From: DASUPK01 sp963743575
GTDB taxonomy: Bacteria > Actinomycetota > Thermoleophilia > Solirubrobacterales > 70-9
Direction: 5' to 3'
Assembly (NCBI GenBank): GCA_963743575.1
Contig: CAVUQC010000007.1
Span: 1,302,001-1,366,000, forward strand
DNA: 64,000 nt
Position 1 is the stretch's first letter; every line of letters starts with the position of its first letter. The position numbers and the translations under genes were made by a program. Below, piece by piece: positions 32,476 through 40,282 of the stretch. Under the pieces are notes generated by a model. It made no database searches and was not told where the DNA came from. It saw nothing but the letters and a program-made list of their open reading frames with translations.

Positions 32476-33204
32476 CTAGTACTCGTCGTGGTACCTGATC
32501 CAAAGCGGCTCGTCGGGCGGTTCGTTCCGGCCGGCCGGGGTCCGGTCGAGCAGGCTGTAGTAGGACATCGCCGGTACCTCCAGGCCCCGCGCCGTGGTCA
32601 TGTAGGTCCCGTAGACGTCCCCGTCATCGAGCGCGAAGACGCTCAGCCCCGGACCCTCGGCGACGTAGCCGGCGGCGTCGGTCCCACACATCTCCGCGTT
32701 CTGGGTGACGGTCAGCGGGATCTTGCCGCTCTCAAGGAATGGCTTGAGCTCCTCCTCGGTGCTGAAGCGGCCGAGGTCGCGATGGAAGTCGGTCTCGGCC
32801 GAGACCCAGTCGAACTCCCAGCCCATCCGGTCGCGGAAGGCGAGCAGCTTCTCGAGCGGGCCGCGTGACGAACAGATCAGGGTCGTGTCGCGGGCCCCGA
32901 GGTGTGCCACCTGACCGGTGAGGCTGTCGGCGATCGAGGAGCAGACGGGGCAGCCGGTCTCATAGGTGGGGCCGAACATGAAGTGGTAGATGATCAGCTG
33001 CGAGCGGCCATCGAAGAGGTCGGCCAGCGACTTGGTCCCGTCCTTCGTCTCGAAGCTGTAGTCCCTCGCAACCTTTACCCAGGGCAGCTCCTGCCGCTTC
33101 TTCGTCAGCTCGTCGCCGCGGCGGGTGAGCTCCTTCTCCTCGGCGATCAGCTTCTCGTGCGCGTCCTTCCACTCTTCCCTCGTCACAACTCTGTGGTCCG
33201 GCAT
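32476..33204 (-). CDS. DUF899 thioredoxin-like protein
   Basis: Encodes about 242 residues (ATG 33204 with AGGAGG upstream, or GTG 33207). DUF899 signatures are visible: VTREEWKDAHEKLIAEEKELT (start helix, shown to EKELT), LPWVKVARDYSFE, IIYHFMFGP, and GCPVCSSIAD, whose CxxC may be redox-active. The fold is thioredoxin-like. Role unknown; divergent from an ArsR regulator with 47 bp between, so the two may share an operator. Confidence 0.85.
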   Translation of the reverse strand: MPDHRVVTREEWKDAHEKLIAEEKELTRRGDELTKKRQELPWVKVARDYSFETKDGTKSLADLFDGRSQLIIYHFMFGPTYETGCPVCSSIADSLTGQVAHLGARDTTLICSSRGPLEKLLAFRDRMGWEFDWVSAETDFHRDLGRFSTEEELKPFLESGKIPLTVTQNAEMCGTDAAGYVAEGPGLSVFALDDGDVYGTYMTTARGLEVPAMSYYSLLDRTPAGRNEPPDEPLWIRYHDEY

Positions 33205-33241
33205 CACGGTCCTCCTGTGTTCGTTCGACGTTCGGTCCGTA

Positions 33242-33247
33242 TATAGT
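33242..33247 (+). promoter_or_regulatory. -10 box, leaderless ArsR gene
   Basis: TATAGT, 7 nt before ATG 33255. It overlaps the left arm of the operator-like repeat. Confidence 0.5.
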
Positions 33248-33263
33248 TAGCAAAATGGCTAAC
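33246..33263. promoter_or_regulatory. Inverted repeat over the ArsR start codon, likely operator
   Basis: GTTAGC (33246-33251) and GCTAAC (33258-33263) form a perfect 6-bp inverted repeat with a 6-nt centre that contains the ATG. It overlaps the -10 box and the first codons, an arrangement that would let the repressor block both transcription and start. Confidence 0.6.
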
Positions 33264-33566
33264 GATGTGTTCAAAGCCCTCGCTCATCCCCTCCGCCGCG
33301 ACATCGTGGAGCGCCTCAGCGGTGGCACGGCCACCGTCGGTGAGGTGACCAGGGACTTCGGCGTCTCGAAGCCGACGATATCGAGGCACCTGAGGATGCT
33401 CGAGGAGGCCGGAGTGGTCACCCGGGTGGTCGACGGCCGCAACCATCGCCTCGCCCTACGGCCGGAGACGCTTGCGGAGACCTCGGATTGGATAGACATC
33501 CAGCGCGCTCGCTGGGAGCGGCTCTTCGACGTCGTCGGCGAGTACCTCGACGAGAGGAAGGAGTGA
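33255..33566 (+). CDS. ArsR-family repressor
   Basis: Encodes 103 residues of a winged helix: FKALAHPLRRDIVERL, VTRDFGVSKPTISRHLRML (recognition helix), and the wing VVDGRNHRLALRP. No metal-binding Cys cluster, so it is of the SdpR/Rv2034-like type, often paired with SRPBCC genes. It overlaps the SRPBCC gene by GTGA and is probably autorepressed through the repeat at its start. Confidence 0.9.
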   Translation: MANDVFKALAHPLRRDIVERLSGGTATVGEVTRDFGVSKPTISRHLRMLEEAGVVTRVVDGRNHRLALRPETLAETSDWIDIQRARWERLFDVVGEYLDERKE

Positions 33567-34012
33567 CCGTGCCCGAGGAAGCGACGAGGGTGGTCCGGAT
33601 CGAGAGGACCTTCGATGCACCGGCCGGGGACGTCTTCGACGCCTGGACGAGCGAGGAGGTGATCGCCCGCTGGTTCAAGCCTCGGGAGGGCTGGCAGGAG
33701 GCCGATGCGGAGGTGGATCTGCGCGTCGGCGGGAAGGTCCGAGTCGTGATGCGAACGCCAGAAGGGGAACCCGTGCGTGCGGGCGGCGAATACACGCTGA
33801 TCGACCGGCCCAACCGGCTCGCCTTCACCTGGACCTTCGAGGACGACCCGTCGAACCAGCAGATGATCGAGCTGGAGTTCGTTGAGCGCGACGGGGTCAC
33901 CACCGTGCTCTTTGTCAACAGCGACATCTCCGAGGAGCGGCGCCGGGACGCTCAGTACGAGGGCTGGTCGGCCTGCCTCGATGAGATGGCGCGGGTTCTG
34001 GCGTCTAAGTAG
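33563..34012 (+). CDS. SRPBCC / AHSA1-like protein
   Basis: Encodes 149 residues from GTG 33563 (another GTG at 33569). The AHSA1/SRPBCC pattern is clear: RTFDAPAGDVFDAWTSEE, ARWFKPREGW, DLRVGGKVRVVM and FTWTFEDDP. Such proteins bind lipophilic ligands and are common partners of ArsR repressors; the ligand is unknown. Next gene starts 9 bp on. Confidence 0.88.
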   Translation: MTVPEEATRVVRIERTFDAPAGDVFDAWTSEEVIARWFKPREGWQEADAEVDLRVGGKVRVVMRTPEGEPVRAGGEYTLIDRPNRLAFTWTFEDDPSNQQMIELEFVERDGVTTVLFVNSDISEERRRDAQYEGWSACLDEMARVLASK

Positions 34013-34021
34013 GAGAGGACC

Positions 34022-34879
34022 ATGGGACGAGCAACTGACCTACGAGTGACCGCCTTGTTCCTGCTGGCGGCGGCCGCGATCGCCTGGATCGTGACCGTTG
34101 ACCGGATGCAGGGCATGGACGCCGGCCCCGGGACCGACCTCGGCTCCTTCGGATGGTTCGCCGGGATCTGGGCCGTGATGATGGCCGCGATGATGCTGCC
34201 GTCCCTCGTGCCGATGGCGGGGGCCTATGCCTCGCAGGCGCGCGGCCGCTCCTCGGACGTGACCCCACAGTCCCTGGTGCGGACGACCCTGTTCACGGCC
34301 GGCTATCTGCTCACCTGGGCTCTCGTCGGCGTCGTGGCGTGGCTCGTGTTCGAGGCAGTGCGCTCACTCGACATCTCTTTCCTGGCCTGGGACAACGGCG
34401 GCCGCTACGTCGCCGGGGGAGTGATCGCGGGCGCCGCCCTATACGAGTTCACTCCCCTGAAGAGGACCTGCCTGCGGCACTGCCGCGACCGCGAACTGCT
34501 GGCGGCCGACTGGCGAGAGGGGTCGGCCGGCGCGCTGCGAATGGGCCTGGACCAGGGCGCCTACTGCGTCGGCTCCTCCTGGGCCCTGATGGCCGCGCTC
34601 TTCGCTCTCGGCGTGATGAGCATCACCTGGATGGTGGTGATCGCCGCGCTGATCGTGCTCGAGAAGGTGCTTCCCTGGCGCGAGCGCGCCGAGGCCGTGA
34701 CCGTGGTCGTGCTGCTGGCTCTGGCCGTCGGAGTCGCCTTCTTCCCGGGCCAGGTTCCCGGCCTGACGACCCCGGACTCTCCGGCGGCCATGCGCGCGAT
34801 GGATTCGATGTCGATGCACGACGCGCCGATGCACCAGGCGCCCATGCACCAGACGCCGATGCAGAGCATGAACCCTTGA
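34022..34879 (+). CDS. DUF2182 membrane protein with Met/His-rich tail
   Basis: Encodes 285 residues with about seven helices. DUF2182 marks: WAVMMAAMMLPSLVPM, LYEFTPLKRTCLRHCR (Cys pair), and GAYCVGSSWALM. The last 25 residues are Met/His-rich (SMSMHDAPMHQAPMHQ), as in copper-handling tails. The family is called a predicted metal-binding protein and often lies by DUF1326; that partner is absent here. Start ATG 34022 follows AGGAGAGG. Probably in one operon with arsR and SRPBCC. Confidence 0.82.
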   Translation: MGRATDLRVTALFLLAAAAIAWIVTVDRMQGMDAGPGTDLGSFGWFAGIWAVMMAAMMLPSLVPMAGAYASQARGRSSDVTPQSLVRTTLFTAGYLLTWALVGVVAWLVFEAVRSLDISFLAWDNGGRYVAGGVIAGAALYEFTPLKRTCLRHCRDRELLAADWREGSAGALRMGLDQGAYCVGSSWALMAALFALGVMSITWMVVIAALIVLEKVLPWRERAEAVTVVVLLALAVGVAFFPGQVPGLTTPDSPAAMRAMDSMSMHDAPMHQAPMHQTPMQSMNP

Positions 34880-34906
34880 CTTAGAGCGCGCTCTAAGCCC
34901 TATCGT
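34876..34906 (+). promoter_or_regulatory. MerR-type promoter with perfect palindrome
   Basis: TTGACT (34876-34881) and TATCGT (34901-34906) are 19 bp apart, the over-long spacer that MerR regulators correct. The spacer region holds the perfect palindrome CTTAGAGCGCGCTCTAAG (34880-34897). The start GTG 34914 is 7 nt after the -10. Confidence 0.7.
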
Positions 34907-34913
34907 CAAGAGG

Positions 34914-35122
34914 GTGGACGCCACCCTCACGATCTCGGACGCTGCGGCACAGTCTGGCATCAGCGCGCACACCCCGCCGATTCGTCAGGTTCGGATGTAT
35001 GCGGAGCTGCTGAACGGGGGAGACGACACCGAGAGGAGCGGCTGGCGCTGCTCGAGGCTCACCGAGAGGCCGTCCAGGCCCGCCTCGATGAGATAGCCGG
35101 CCACCTCGAACTCATGACATAA
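34914..35122 (+). pseudogene. MerR-family regulator, internally deleted and frameshifted
   Basis: The start reads LTISDAAAQSGISAHT, the first helices of a MerR HTH. It then jumps to PIRQVRMYAELLNGGD, a part that normally lies about 45 residues later, so the wing and recognition region are missing. After GDDTE the frame shifts; the other frame continues ERLALLEAHREAVQARLDEI and stops at TAA 35120-35122. The gene is therefore dead although its promoter is intact. It probably once controlled the aldo-keto reductase and SDR genes downstream. Confidence 0.75.
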
Positions 35123-35186
35123 GACGGGTTGCTCCTCACGGAGCACCCTCACGTAACGACCTCTACCGCGAAAGGCTTGGAAAGAG

Positions 35187-36176
35187 ATGAAGAAACGAAA
35201 TCTTGGAGACCTCGAGGTCTCGGAAATCGGACTTGGCTGCATGGGCATGTCCGCCTTCTACGGCGAGACCGATCTGGAGGAGTCGGAGGCAACGATCAAG
35301 CGAGCCCTCGAGCTCGACATCGACTTCCTCGACACCGCCCAGATCTACGGCCCGCTCACCAACGAGGAGCTGGTCGGCAAGGCGATCGAGGGCAAGCGCG
35401 ACCAGTACGTGATCGCCAGCAAGTTCCAGCGCGATCTTGACAACACCGTCGCCGGTGACATGTCGACCCTCGGCAAGATCGACGGCTCGCCCGAGAACGT
35501 CCGCAAGACCATCGACGGGACGCTCCAGCGGCTTGGAATCGACCAGATCGACCTCTACTACCAGCACCGCGTCGATCCGAACGTGGAGATCGAGGAGACC
35601 GTCGGTGCCATGGCGGAGCTCGTGGAGGCCGGCAAGGTGAAGCATCTCGGCCTCAGCGAGGCGGCCCCCGAGACGATTCGCCGCGCGCACGCCGTCCACC
35701 CGATCACCGCGCTGCAGACCGAGTACTCGGTCTTCGCCCGGGATCCGGAGGCGGAGCTCATTCCGACCTGCCGCGAGCTGGGCATCGGCTTCGTGGCCTA
35801 CTCGCCGCTCGGTCGCGGCTTCCTCTCCGGCCGCTTCAGCAACCCGGAGGAGCTGGCCGAGAGCGACTTCCGGCGGAGCCAGCCGCGGTTCCAGGGCGAG
35901 AACCTGGAGGCGAACGCGCGGATCGTCGCCAAGCTCCGCGAGATCGCGGACGAGAAGGAGATCACCCCGGCGCAGCTGGCCCTGGCGTGGGTGCTCGCCC
36001 AGGGCGACGACATCGTCCCGATCCCAGGCACGAAGCGACGCTCCTACCTCGAGGAGAATGCCGCGGCGGCCGATGTAGAGCTGACCGACGAGGACCTCTC
36101 GCGAATCGAGGCGGAGCTGCCGGAGGTATCGGGCGACCGCTACGAGGAGGTCGGCATGTCGCAGGTGAACATCTGA
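35187..36176 (+). CDS. Aldo/keto reductase
   Basis: Encodes 329 residues of the AKR TIM barrel (YajO/AKR13-like): LGCMGMSAFYG, DFLDTAQIYG (catalytic Asp and Tyr), VIASKFQ (Lys), YYQHRVDPNV (His), and the NADPH loop PIPGTKRRSYLEENA. It reduces aldehydes or ketones. Start ATG 35187 with GGAAAGAG upstream. The SDR gene begins within its stop (TGATG), so the two are translationally coupled. Confidence 0.92.
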   Translation: MKKRNLGDLEVSEIGLGCMGMSAFYGETDLEESEATIKRALELDIDFLDTAQIYGPLTNEELVGKAIEGKRDQYVIASKFQRDLDNTVAGDMSTLGKIDGSPENVRKTIDGTLQRLGIDQIDLYYQHRVDPNVEIEETVGAMAELVEAGKVKHLGLSEAAPETIRRAHAVHPITALQTEYSVFARDPEAELIPTCRELGIGFVAYSPLGRGFLSGRFSNPEELAESDFRRSQPRFQGENLEANARIVAKLREIADEKEITPAQLALAWVLAQGDDIVPIPGTKRRSYLEENAAAADVELTDEDLSRIEAELPEVSGDRYEEVGMSQVNI

Positions 36177-37147
36177 TGGCGGGGGCCACGACGACCGAGC
36201 TCATCGCAACCCCGTTCGGCTACGAGACCACGGCCGCCGAGGTGGTCGAGGCCGTGGACCTGACGGGCAAGAAGGCGGTGGTCACCGGTGGCGCTTCGGG
36301 CATCGGCGTGGAGACCGCCCGCGCCCTCGCCGGAGCGGGCGCAGCGGTCACCCTCGCGGTGCGCCGCACAGGGGACGGGGAGGAGGTCGCGCGAGACATC
36401 CGCTCGAGCACCGGCAACGACAAGGTCACGGTCGACCACCTCGAGCTGGTGGACCCCGCCAGCATCGAGGCGTTCGTGGATGGCTGGGACGGGCCGCTCG
36501 ACATCCTCGTCAACAACGCCGGCGTGATGGCGATCCAGGAGCTGACGCTCACCGACCGCGGCCAGGAGATGCAGTTCGCGACCAATCACCTCGGCCACTT
36601 CGCGCTCGCCCTCGGCCTGCACGACGCGCTGGCGGAGGCGGGGAGCGCCAGGGTCGTCTCGGTCAGCTCCTCGGGCCACCTGCGCTCACCGGTGATCTTC
36701 GACGACCTAAACTTCTCGTTCCGGGAGTACAGGCCGTTCGATGCCTATGGCCAGGCCAAGACCGCGAACGTCCTCTTCGCCGTGGAGGCGACCAGGCGCT
36801 GGGCCGACGACGGCATCCTGGCCAATGCCCTGATGCCGGGAGGGATCGCCACCCCGCTGCAGCGGCACGTCCTCGAGGCCGATCCCGACTACATGAAGAA
36901 TGCGACCGAGCGATTCGAGCGCGCCGGCAGGAAGCTGAAGACGCCGGAGCAGGGAGCGGCCACCTCGGTCCTGCTCGCCGCCTCACCTCTGGTGGAGGGC
37001 GTCGGCGGCCGCTACTTCGAGGACTGCAACGAGGCCCCGGTGGTCGAGCGGCGGCCGGAGTCGGGCATCGGCGGCGTCGCCAACTACGCAGTCGACCCCG
37101 GCAACGCGGAGCGGCTCTGGGAGACCTCGCTCGAGCTGATCTCCTAG
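36176..37147 (+). CDS. Short-chain dehydrogenase/reductase
   Basis: Encodes 323 residues: VTGGASGIGVETA, VRRTGDGEE, NNAGVMA, VSSSGH and YGQAKTAN. The TGxxxGIG and long substrate loop fit the retinol-dehydrogenase/WWOX-like SDRs. Substrate unknown. Coupled to the aldo-keto reductase gene; a MerR-type promoter upstream of both suggests response to a reactive carbonyl or drug. Its stop shares CTAG (37144-37147) with the facing gene. Confidence 0.88.
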   Translation: MAGATTTELIATPFGYETTAAEVVEAVDLTGKKAVVTGGASGIGVETARALAGAGAAVTLAVRRTGDGEEVARDIRSSTGNDKVTVDHLELVDPASIEAFVDGWDGPLDILVNNAGVMAIQELTLTDRGQEMQFATNHLGHFALALGLHDALAEAGSARVVSVSSSGHLRSPVIFDDLNFSFREYRPFDAYGQAKTANVLFAVEATRRWADDGILANALMPGGIATPLQRHVLEADPDYMKNATERFERAGRKLKTPEQGAATSVLLAASPLVEGVGGRYFEDCNEAPVVERRPESGIGGVANYAVDPGNAERLWETSLELIS

Positions 37148-37536
37148 GAGCCGAGCGCGGCCTGCGCCTCGTTCCGGTCGCGGTAGACGTCGAAGCGGAC
37201 CACGAGCCCGTCGCGGAAAGTCCACAGGTGGGCGCCGTCTGCCTCCATCCCGACCCCGCTCTCCTTTCCGCGTCCCTTCCATCGGACCAGGGCGAGGATC
37301 CGGTCACCGGATTCGATGAATTGGTCGGCCTCGATGCGGAGTGGGTGCTCCCAGGCGCTGAGCCAGCCGGCGAGCGCGGCAGCGACGGCGTCACGGCCGC
37401 TCGCTCGCATGGGCTCGCCCATGCCGAAGGTGTCCATGACCACGTCCTCGTCCCAGAGGTCAAGACGAGAAAAGTCGCCGAGCGCCCACTCCCCGTAGAG
37501 GGTCTGAAGGTTCTCGAGGTCGGACGCGTCAGACAC
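37144..37536 (-). CDS. NTF2-like (SnoaL-type) protein
   Basis: Encodes 130 residues with the pattern of small NTF2-like proteins: LENLQTLYGEWALGDFS, DVVMDTFGMGE, and a late strand FDVYRDRNEAQAALGS. It is similar in design to the protein at 20914 (both end in an Ala-rich AALGS/EAAGL tail). Function unknown. On the same strand as rpiA, whose stop it overlaps by 8 bases. Confidence 0.72.
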   Translation of the reverse strand: MSDASDLENLQTLYGEWALGDFSRLDLWDEDVVMDTFGMGEPMRASGRDAVAAALAGWLSAWEHPLRIEADQFIESGDRILALVRWKGRGKESGVGMEADGAHLWTFRDGLVVRFDVYRDRNEAQAALGS

Positions 37537-38209
37537 GTTCGACGGAGTCGCCGCGGCCGATCAGGACCGGGCCGACCATCCCCGAGGGGAAGAGGCCGTG
37601 ATCGATCACGCCGGGCATCACCGAGAGTCGTGCGGCAAGCTCGCCGGGTTCGTGGACCTCGCCGCGGAAGTCGGCGATGACACCGCCGTCGGGGCTGCGC
37701 GGAGTGTCGGCACGAAGCTCCACCTCGCCCAGCTCGGCCGAGATCCGCGCCAGCGTGGAGGCAAGGCCGAACGCCGACAGCTCGAGCGGGATGGGTGCGA
37801 CGATCCGCTCGACCGCCTTCGAGGAGTCGGCGATCACCACGAACTCCGCGGCGGTGGCGGCCACGATCTTCTCGCGCGTGTGAGCGGCGCCGCCTCCCTT
37901 CACCAGCCAACGGTCCGGCGCGATCTGATCGGCGCCGTCGATCGCGATGTCGAGGCGGTCGAGCTTGTCGAAGTCCTCGACCGAGATGCCGAGCTCGCGG
38001 GCCTGGTCCTCGGTGGCGACCGAGGTGGCGACACAGCGGATGTCCCGCACTCCGCGCGCCGCGAGCGCCGGTAACAGGTGCGCAACCGTCGAGCCGGTGC
38101 CGAGTCCTACCTTCATCCCGTCGGAGACGAGCTCGGCCGCGGCCTCCGCGGCGAGCTTCTTCTCGGCGTCAAGGTTTGAGTCGGCCACTGCCGGGAGCAG
38201 ACTAGTCAT
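37529..38209 (-). CDS. rpiA: Ribose-5-phosphate isomerase A
   Basis: Encodes 226 residues from ATG 38209; GTG 38188 is an alternative start with a TAGTCT box 10 nt upstream. Family marks are clear: KVGLGTGSTVAHL, DIAIDGADQI, LVKGGGAAHTREK (catalytic Glu/Lys region) and ELSAFG. It interconverts ribose-5- and ribulose-5-phosphate. Divergent from tkt with almost no gap. Confidence 0.92.
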   Translation of the reverse strand: MTSLLPAVADSNLDAEKKLAAEAAAELVSDGMKVGLGTGSTVAHLLPALAARGVRDIRCVATSVATEDQARELGISVEDFDKLDRLDIAIDGADQIAPDRWLVKGGGAAHTREKIVAATAAEFVVIADSSKAVERIVAPIPLELSAFGLASTLARISAELGEVELRADTPRSPDGGVIADFRGEVHEPGELAARLSVMPGVIDHGLFPSGMVGPVLIGRGDSVERV

Positions 38210-38214
38210 AGGAT
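38199..38214. promoter_or_regulatory. Overlapping divergent promoters of rpiA and tkt
   Basis: TAGGAT (38209-38214) lies 7 nt before tkt ATG 38222 and would give a leaderless message. TAGTCT on the minus strand (38199-38204) could serve rpiA from GTG 38188. The two boxes are 4 bp apart, so the promoters would compete. Confidence 0.4.
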
Positions 38215-38221
38215 CGTGGAG

Positions 38222-40282
38222 ATGACCACCAAAACCGAGCAGGGCACGAACATCGACGAGCTCTGCATCAACACCATCAGGACGCTTTCGATGGACGCGA
38301 TCCAGAAGGCGAACTCCGGACACCCGGGAACCCCGATGGCGCTCGCCCCGCTCGCGTACACGCTGTGGCAGCGCTACCTGCGCTTCGACCCCCAGGACCC
38401 GATCTGGCCGAACCGCGACCGGTTCGTGCTCTCGGCAGGGCACGCGTCGATGCTGCTCTACTCGCTCCTCTTCCTGACGGGGGTCAGGGCCGTCGATCCC
38501 GACTACGAGGTCGAGGGGACGCCGGCGGTCAGCCTCGACGACATCAAGACCTTCCGCCAGCTCGACTCCAAGTGCCCCGGCCATCCGGAGTACCGCTGGA
38601 CGTCCGGGGTCGAGACCACAACCGGCCCGCTCGGCCAGGGAATCGCGACCAGCGTCGGCATGGCGGTCGCCTCGCTCTGGCAGGCCGCCTATTTCAACCG
38701 CCCGGACGCGGAGCTCTTCGACTTCGACGTCTACGCGATCGCCGGCGACGGCTGCCTGATGGAGGGCGTCTCGAACGAGGCGGCCTCCTTCGCCGGACAT
38801 CAGCGCCTCTCCAACCTCTGCTGGGTCTACGACAACAACCACATCACGATCGACGGGCACACCTCGATCGCCTATTCGGATGACGTGCAGGCCCGATTCG
38901 AGGGCTACCAGTGGAACGTGACGACGATCGAGGACGCGAACAACCTTGATGAGATCGCGCGCGCGTTCGACAACTTCAAGGCTGAGCCGGAGCGGCCGAC
39001 GCTGATCATCATCGACTCCCACATCGGCTACGGCGCTCCGCACAAGCAGGACACTGCGGAGGCCCACGGCGAGCCGCTCGGCGACGAGGAGGTCCGTGAG
39101 ACCAAGCGTTTCTACGGCTGGCCCGAGGACGCCCAGTTCCTGGTCCCCGACGGAGTCCAGGAGCACTTCGCCGAGGGGATCGGCAAGCGCGGGGCGGAGC
39201 TGAGCGGCAAGTGGAAGGAGCTCTTCGAGAGCTATGGGTCCGATGAACCGGATAAGGCCGCCCACTGGGAGGCCATGCAGCGTCGGGAGCTCCCGGAGGG
39301 GTGGGACTCCGACCTCCCGAGCTTCGAGCCGGACGAGAAGGGCACCGCGACGCGGAAGGCCTCGAACAAGGTCGAGAACGCGGTCGCGGCAAAGGTCCCC
39401 TGGCTCCTCGCGGGAGCGGCCGACCTGACCGGCTCAAACTCCGTGGAGCTCGAGGACTCAGAGCCCTTCGAGCCGGATTCGCGCGGGGGGCGCCAGTTCC
39501 ACTTCGGGATCCGCGAGCACGAGTCCGCCGCGATCTCGAACGGGCTCTCGCTCTCGAAGATGCGCCCCCTGTGGTCCACCTACCTGACCTTCTCCGACTA
39601 TGCCCGCCCGGCAATCCGGCTCTCCTCCCTGATGGAGTTGCCGGTCATCCATCTCTTCACTCACGACTCGATCGGTCTCGGTGAGGACGGCCCGACCCAT
39701 CAGCCGATCGAGCAGATCGCTTCGCTCAGGGCGATTCCCGGCCTCGACGTGATCCGCCCCGCCGACGCCAACGAGGTCGCCGAAGCCTGGCGAGCGGCGA
39801 TGGACCGTCACCACCAGCCGGTGGCGCTCGTTCTAACCCGGCAGGACGTACCGATCCTGGATCGCGAGAAGTACGCGTCCGCGGATGGACTGCGGCAGGG
39901 CGGCTACATCCTCGCCGACACGGAGGGAGACCCGGACGTGATCCTGATCGCGACCGGCAGCGAGGTCGCCCTGGCTGTCCAGGCGCATGAGCAGCTCGTC
40001 GCCGACGGAATCTCCTCGCGCGTCGTCAGCCTGCCCTGCTGGGAGCTCTTCGACCGCCAGGACGACGCCTACAAGGACGAGGTGCTGCCGCCCTCCGTCA
40101 GGGCCCGGGTCTCCATCGAGGAGGCCTCTACGCTGGGATGGGACCGATGGGTTGGACCCGAAGGCGCGAAGATCGGAATGCACACCTTCGGCTCATCGGC
40201 GCCCCTCAAGGACGTACAGAGCAAGTTCGGCTTCACCCCAGACAAAGTGGCCGAGACGGCCAAGGAGGTACTCGGACGATGA
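38222..40282 (+). CDS. tkt: Transketolase
   Basis: Encodes 686 residues of a full transketolase. Thiamine-diphosphate motifs: GHPGTPMALAP, the GDG motif IAGDGCLMEGVSNEA with NNHI after it, and in the second half THDSIGLGEDGPTHQPIEQ (shown to HQP). It moves two-carbon units between sugar phosphates. ATG 38222 is leaderless (TAGGAT). It overlaps tal by ATGA, giving the non-oxidative branch in one operon. Confidence 0.95.
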   Translation: MTTKTEQGTNIDELCINTIRTLSMDAIQKANSGHPGTPMALAPLAYTLWQRYLRFDPQDPIWPNRDRFVLSAGHASMLLYSLLFLTGVRAVDPDYEVEGTPAVSLDDIKTFRQLDSKCPGHPEYRWTSGVETTTGPLGQGIATSVGMAVASLWQAAYFNRPDAELFDFDVYAIAGDGCLMEGVSNEAASFAGHQRLSNLCWVYDNNHITIDGHTSIAYSDDVQARFEGYQWNVTTIEDANNLDEIARAFDNFKAEPERPTLIIIDSHIGYGAPHKQDTAEAHGEPLGDEEVRETKRFYGWPEDAQFLVPDGVQEHFAEGIGKRGAELSGKWKELFESYGSDEPDKAAHWEAMQRRELPEGWDSDLPSFEPDEKGTATRKASNKVENAVAAKVPWLLAGAADLTGSNSVELEDSEPFEPDSRGGRQFHFGIREHESAAISNGLSLSKMRPLWSTYLTFSDYARPAIRLSSLMELPVIHLFTHDSIGLGEDGPTHQPIEQIASLRAIPGLDVIRPADANEVAEAWRAAMDRHHQPVALVLTRQDVPILDREKYASADGLRQGGYILADTEGDPDVILIATGSEVALAVQAHEQLVADGISSRVVSLPCWELFDRQDDAYKDEVLPPSVRARVSIEEASTLGWDRWVGPEGAKIGMHTFGSSAPLKDVQSKFGFTPDKVAETAKEVLGR

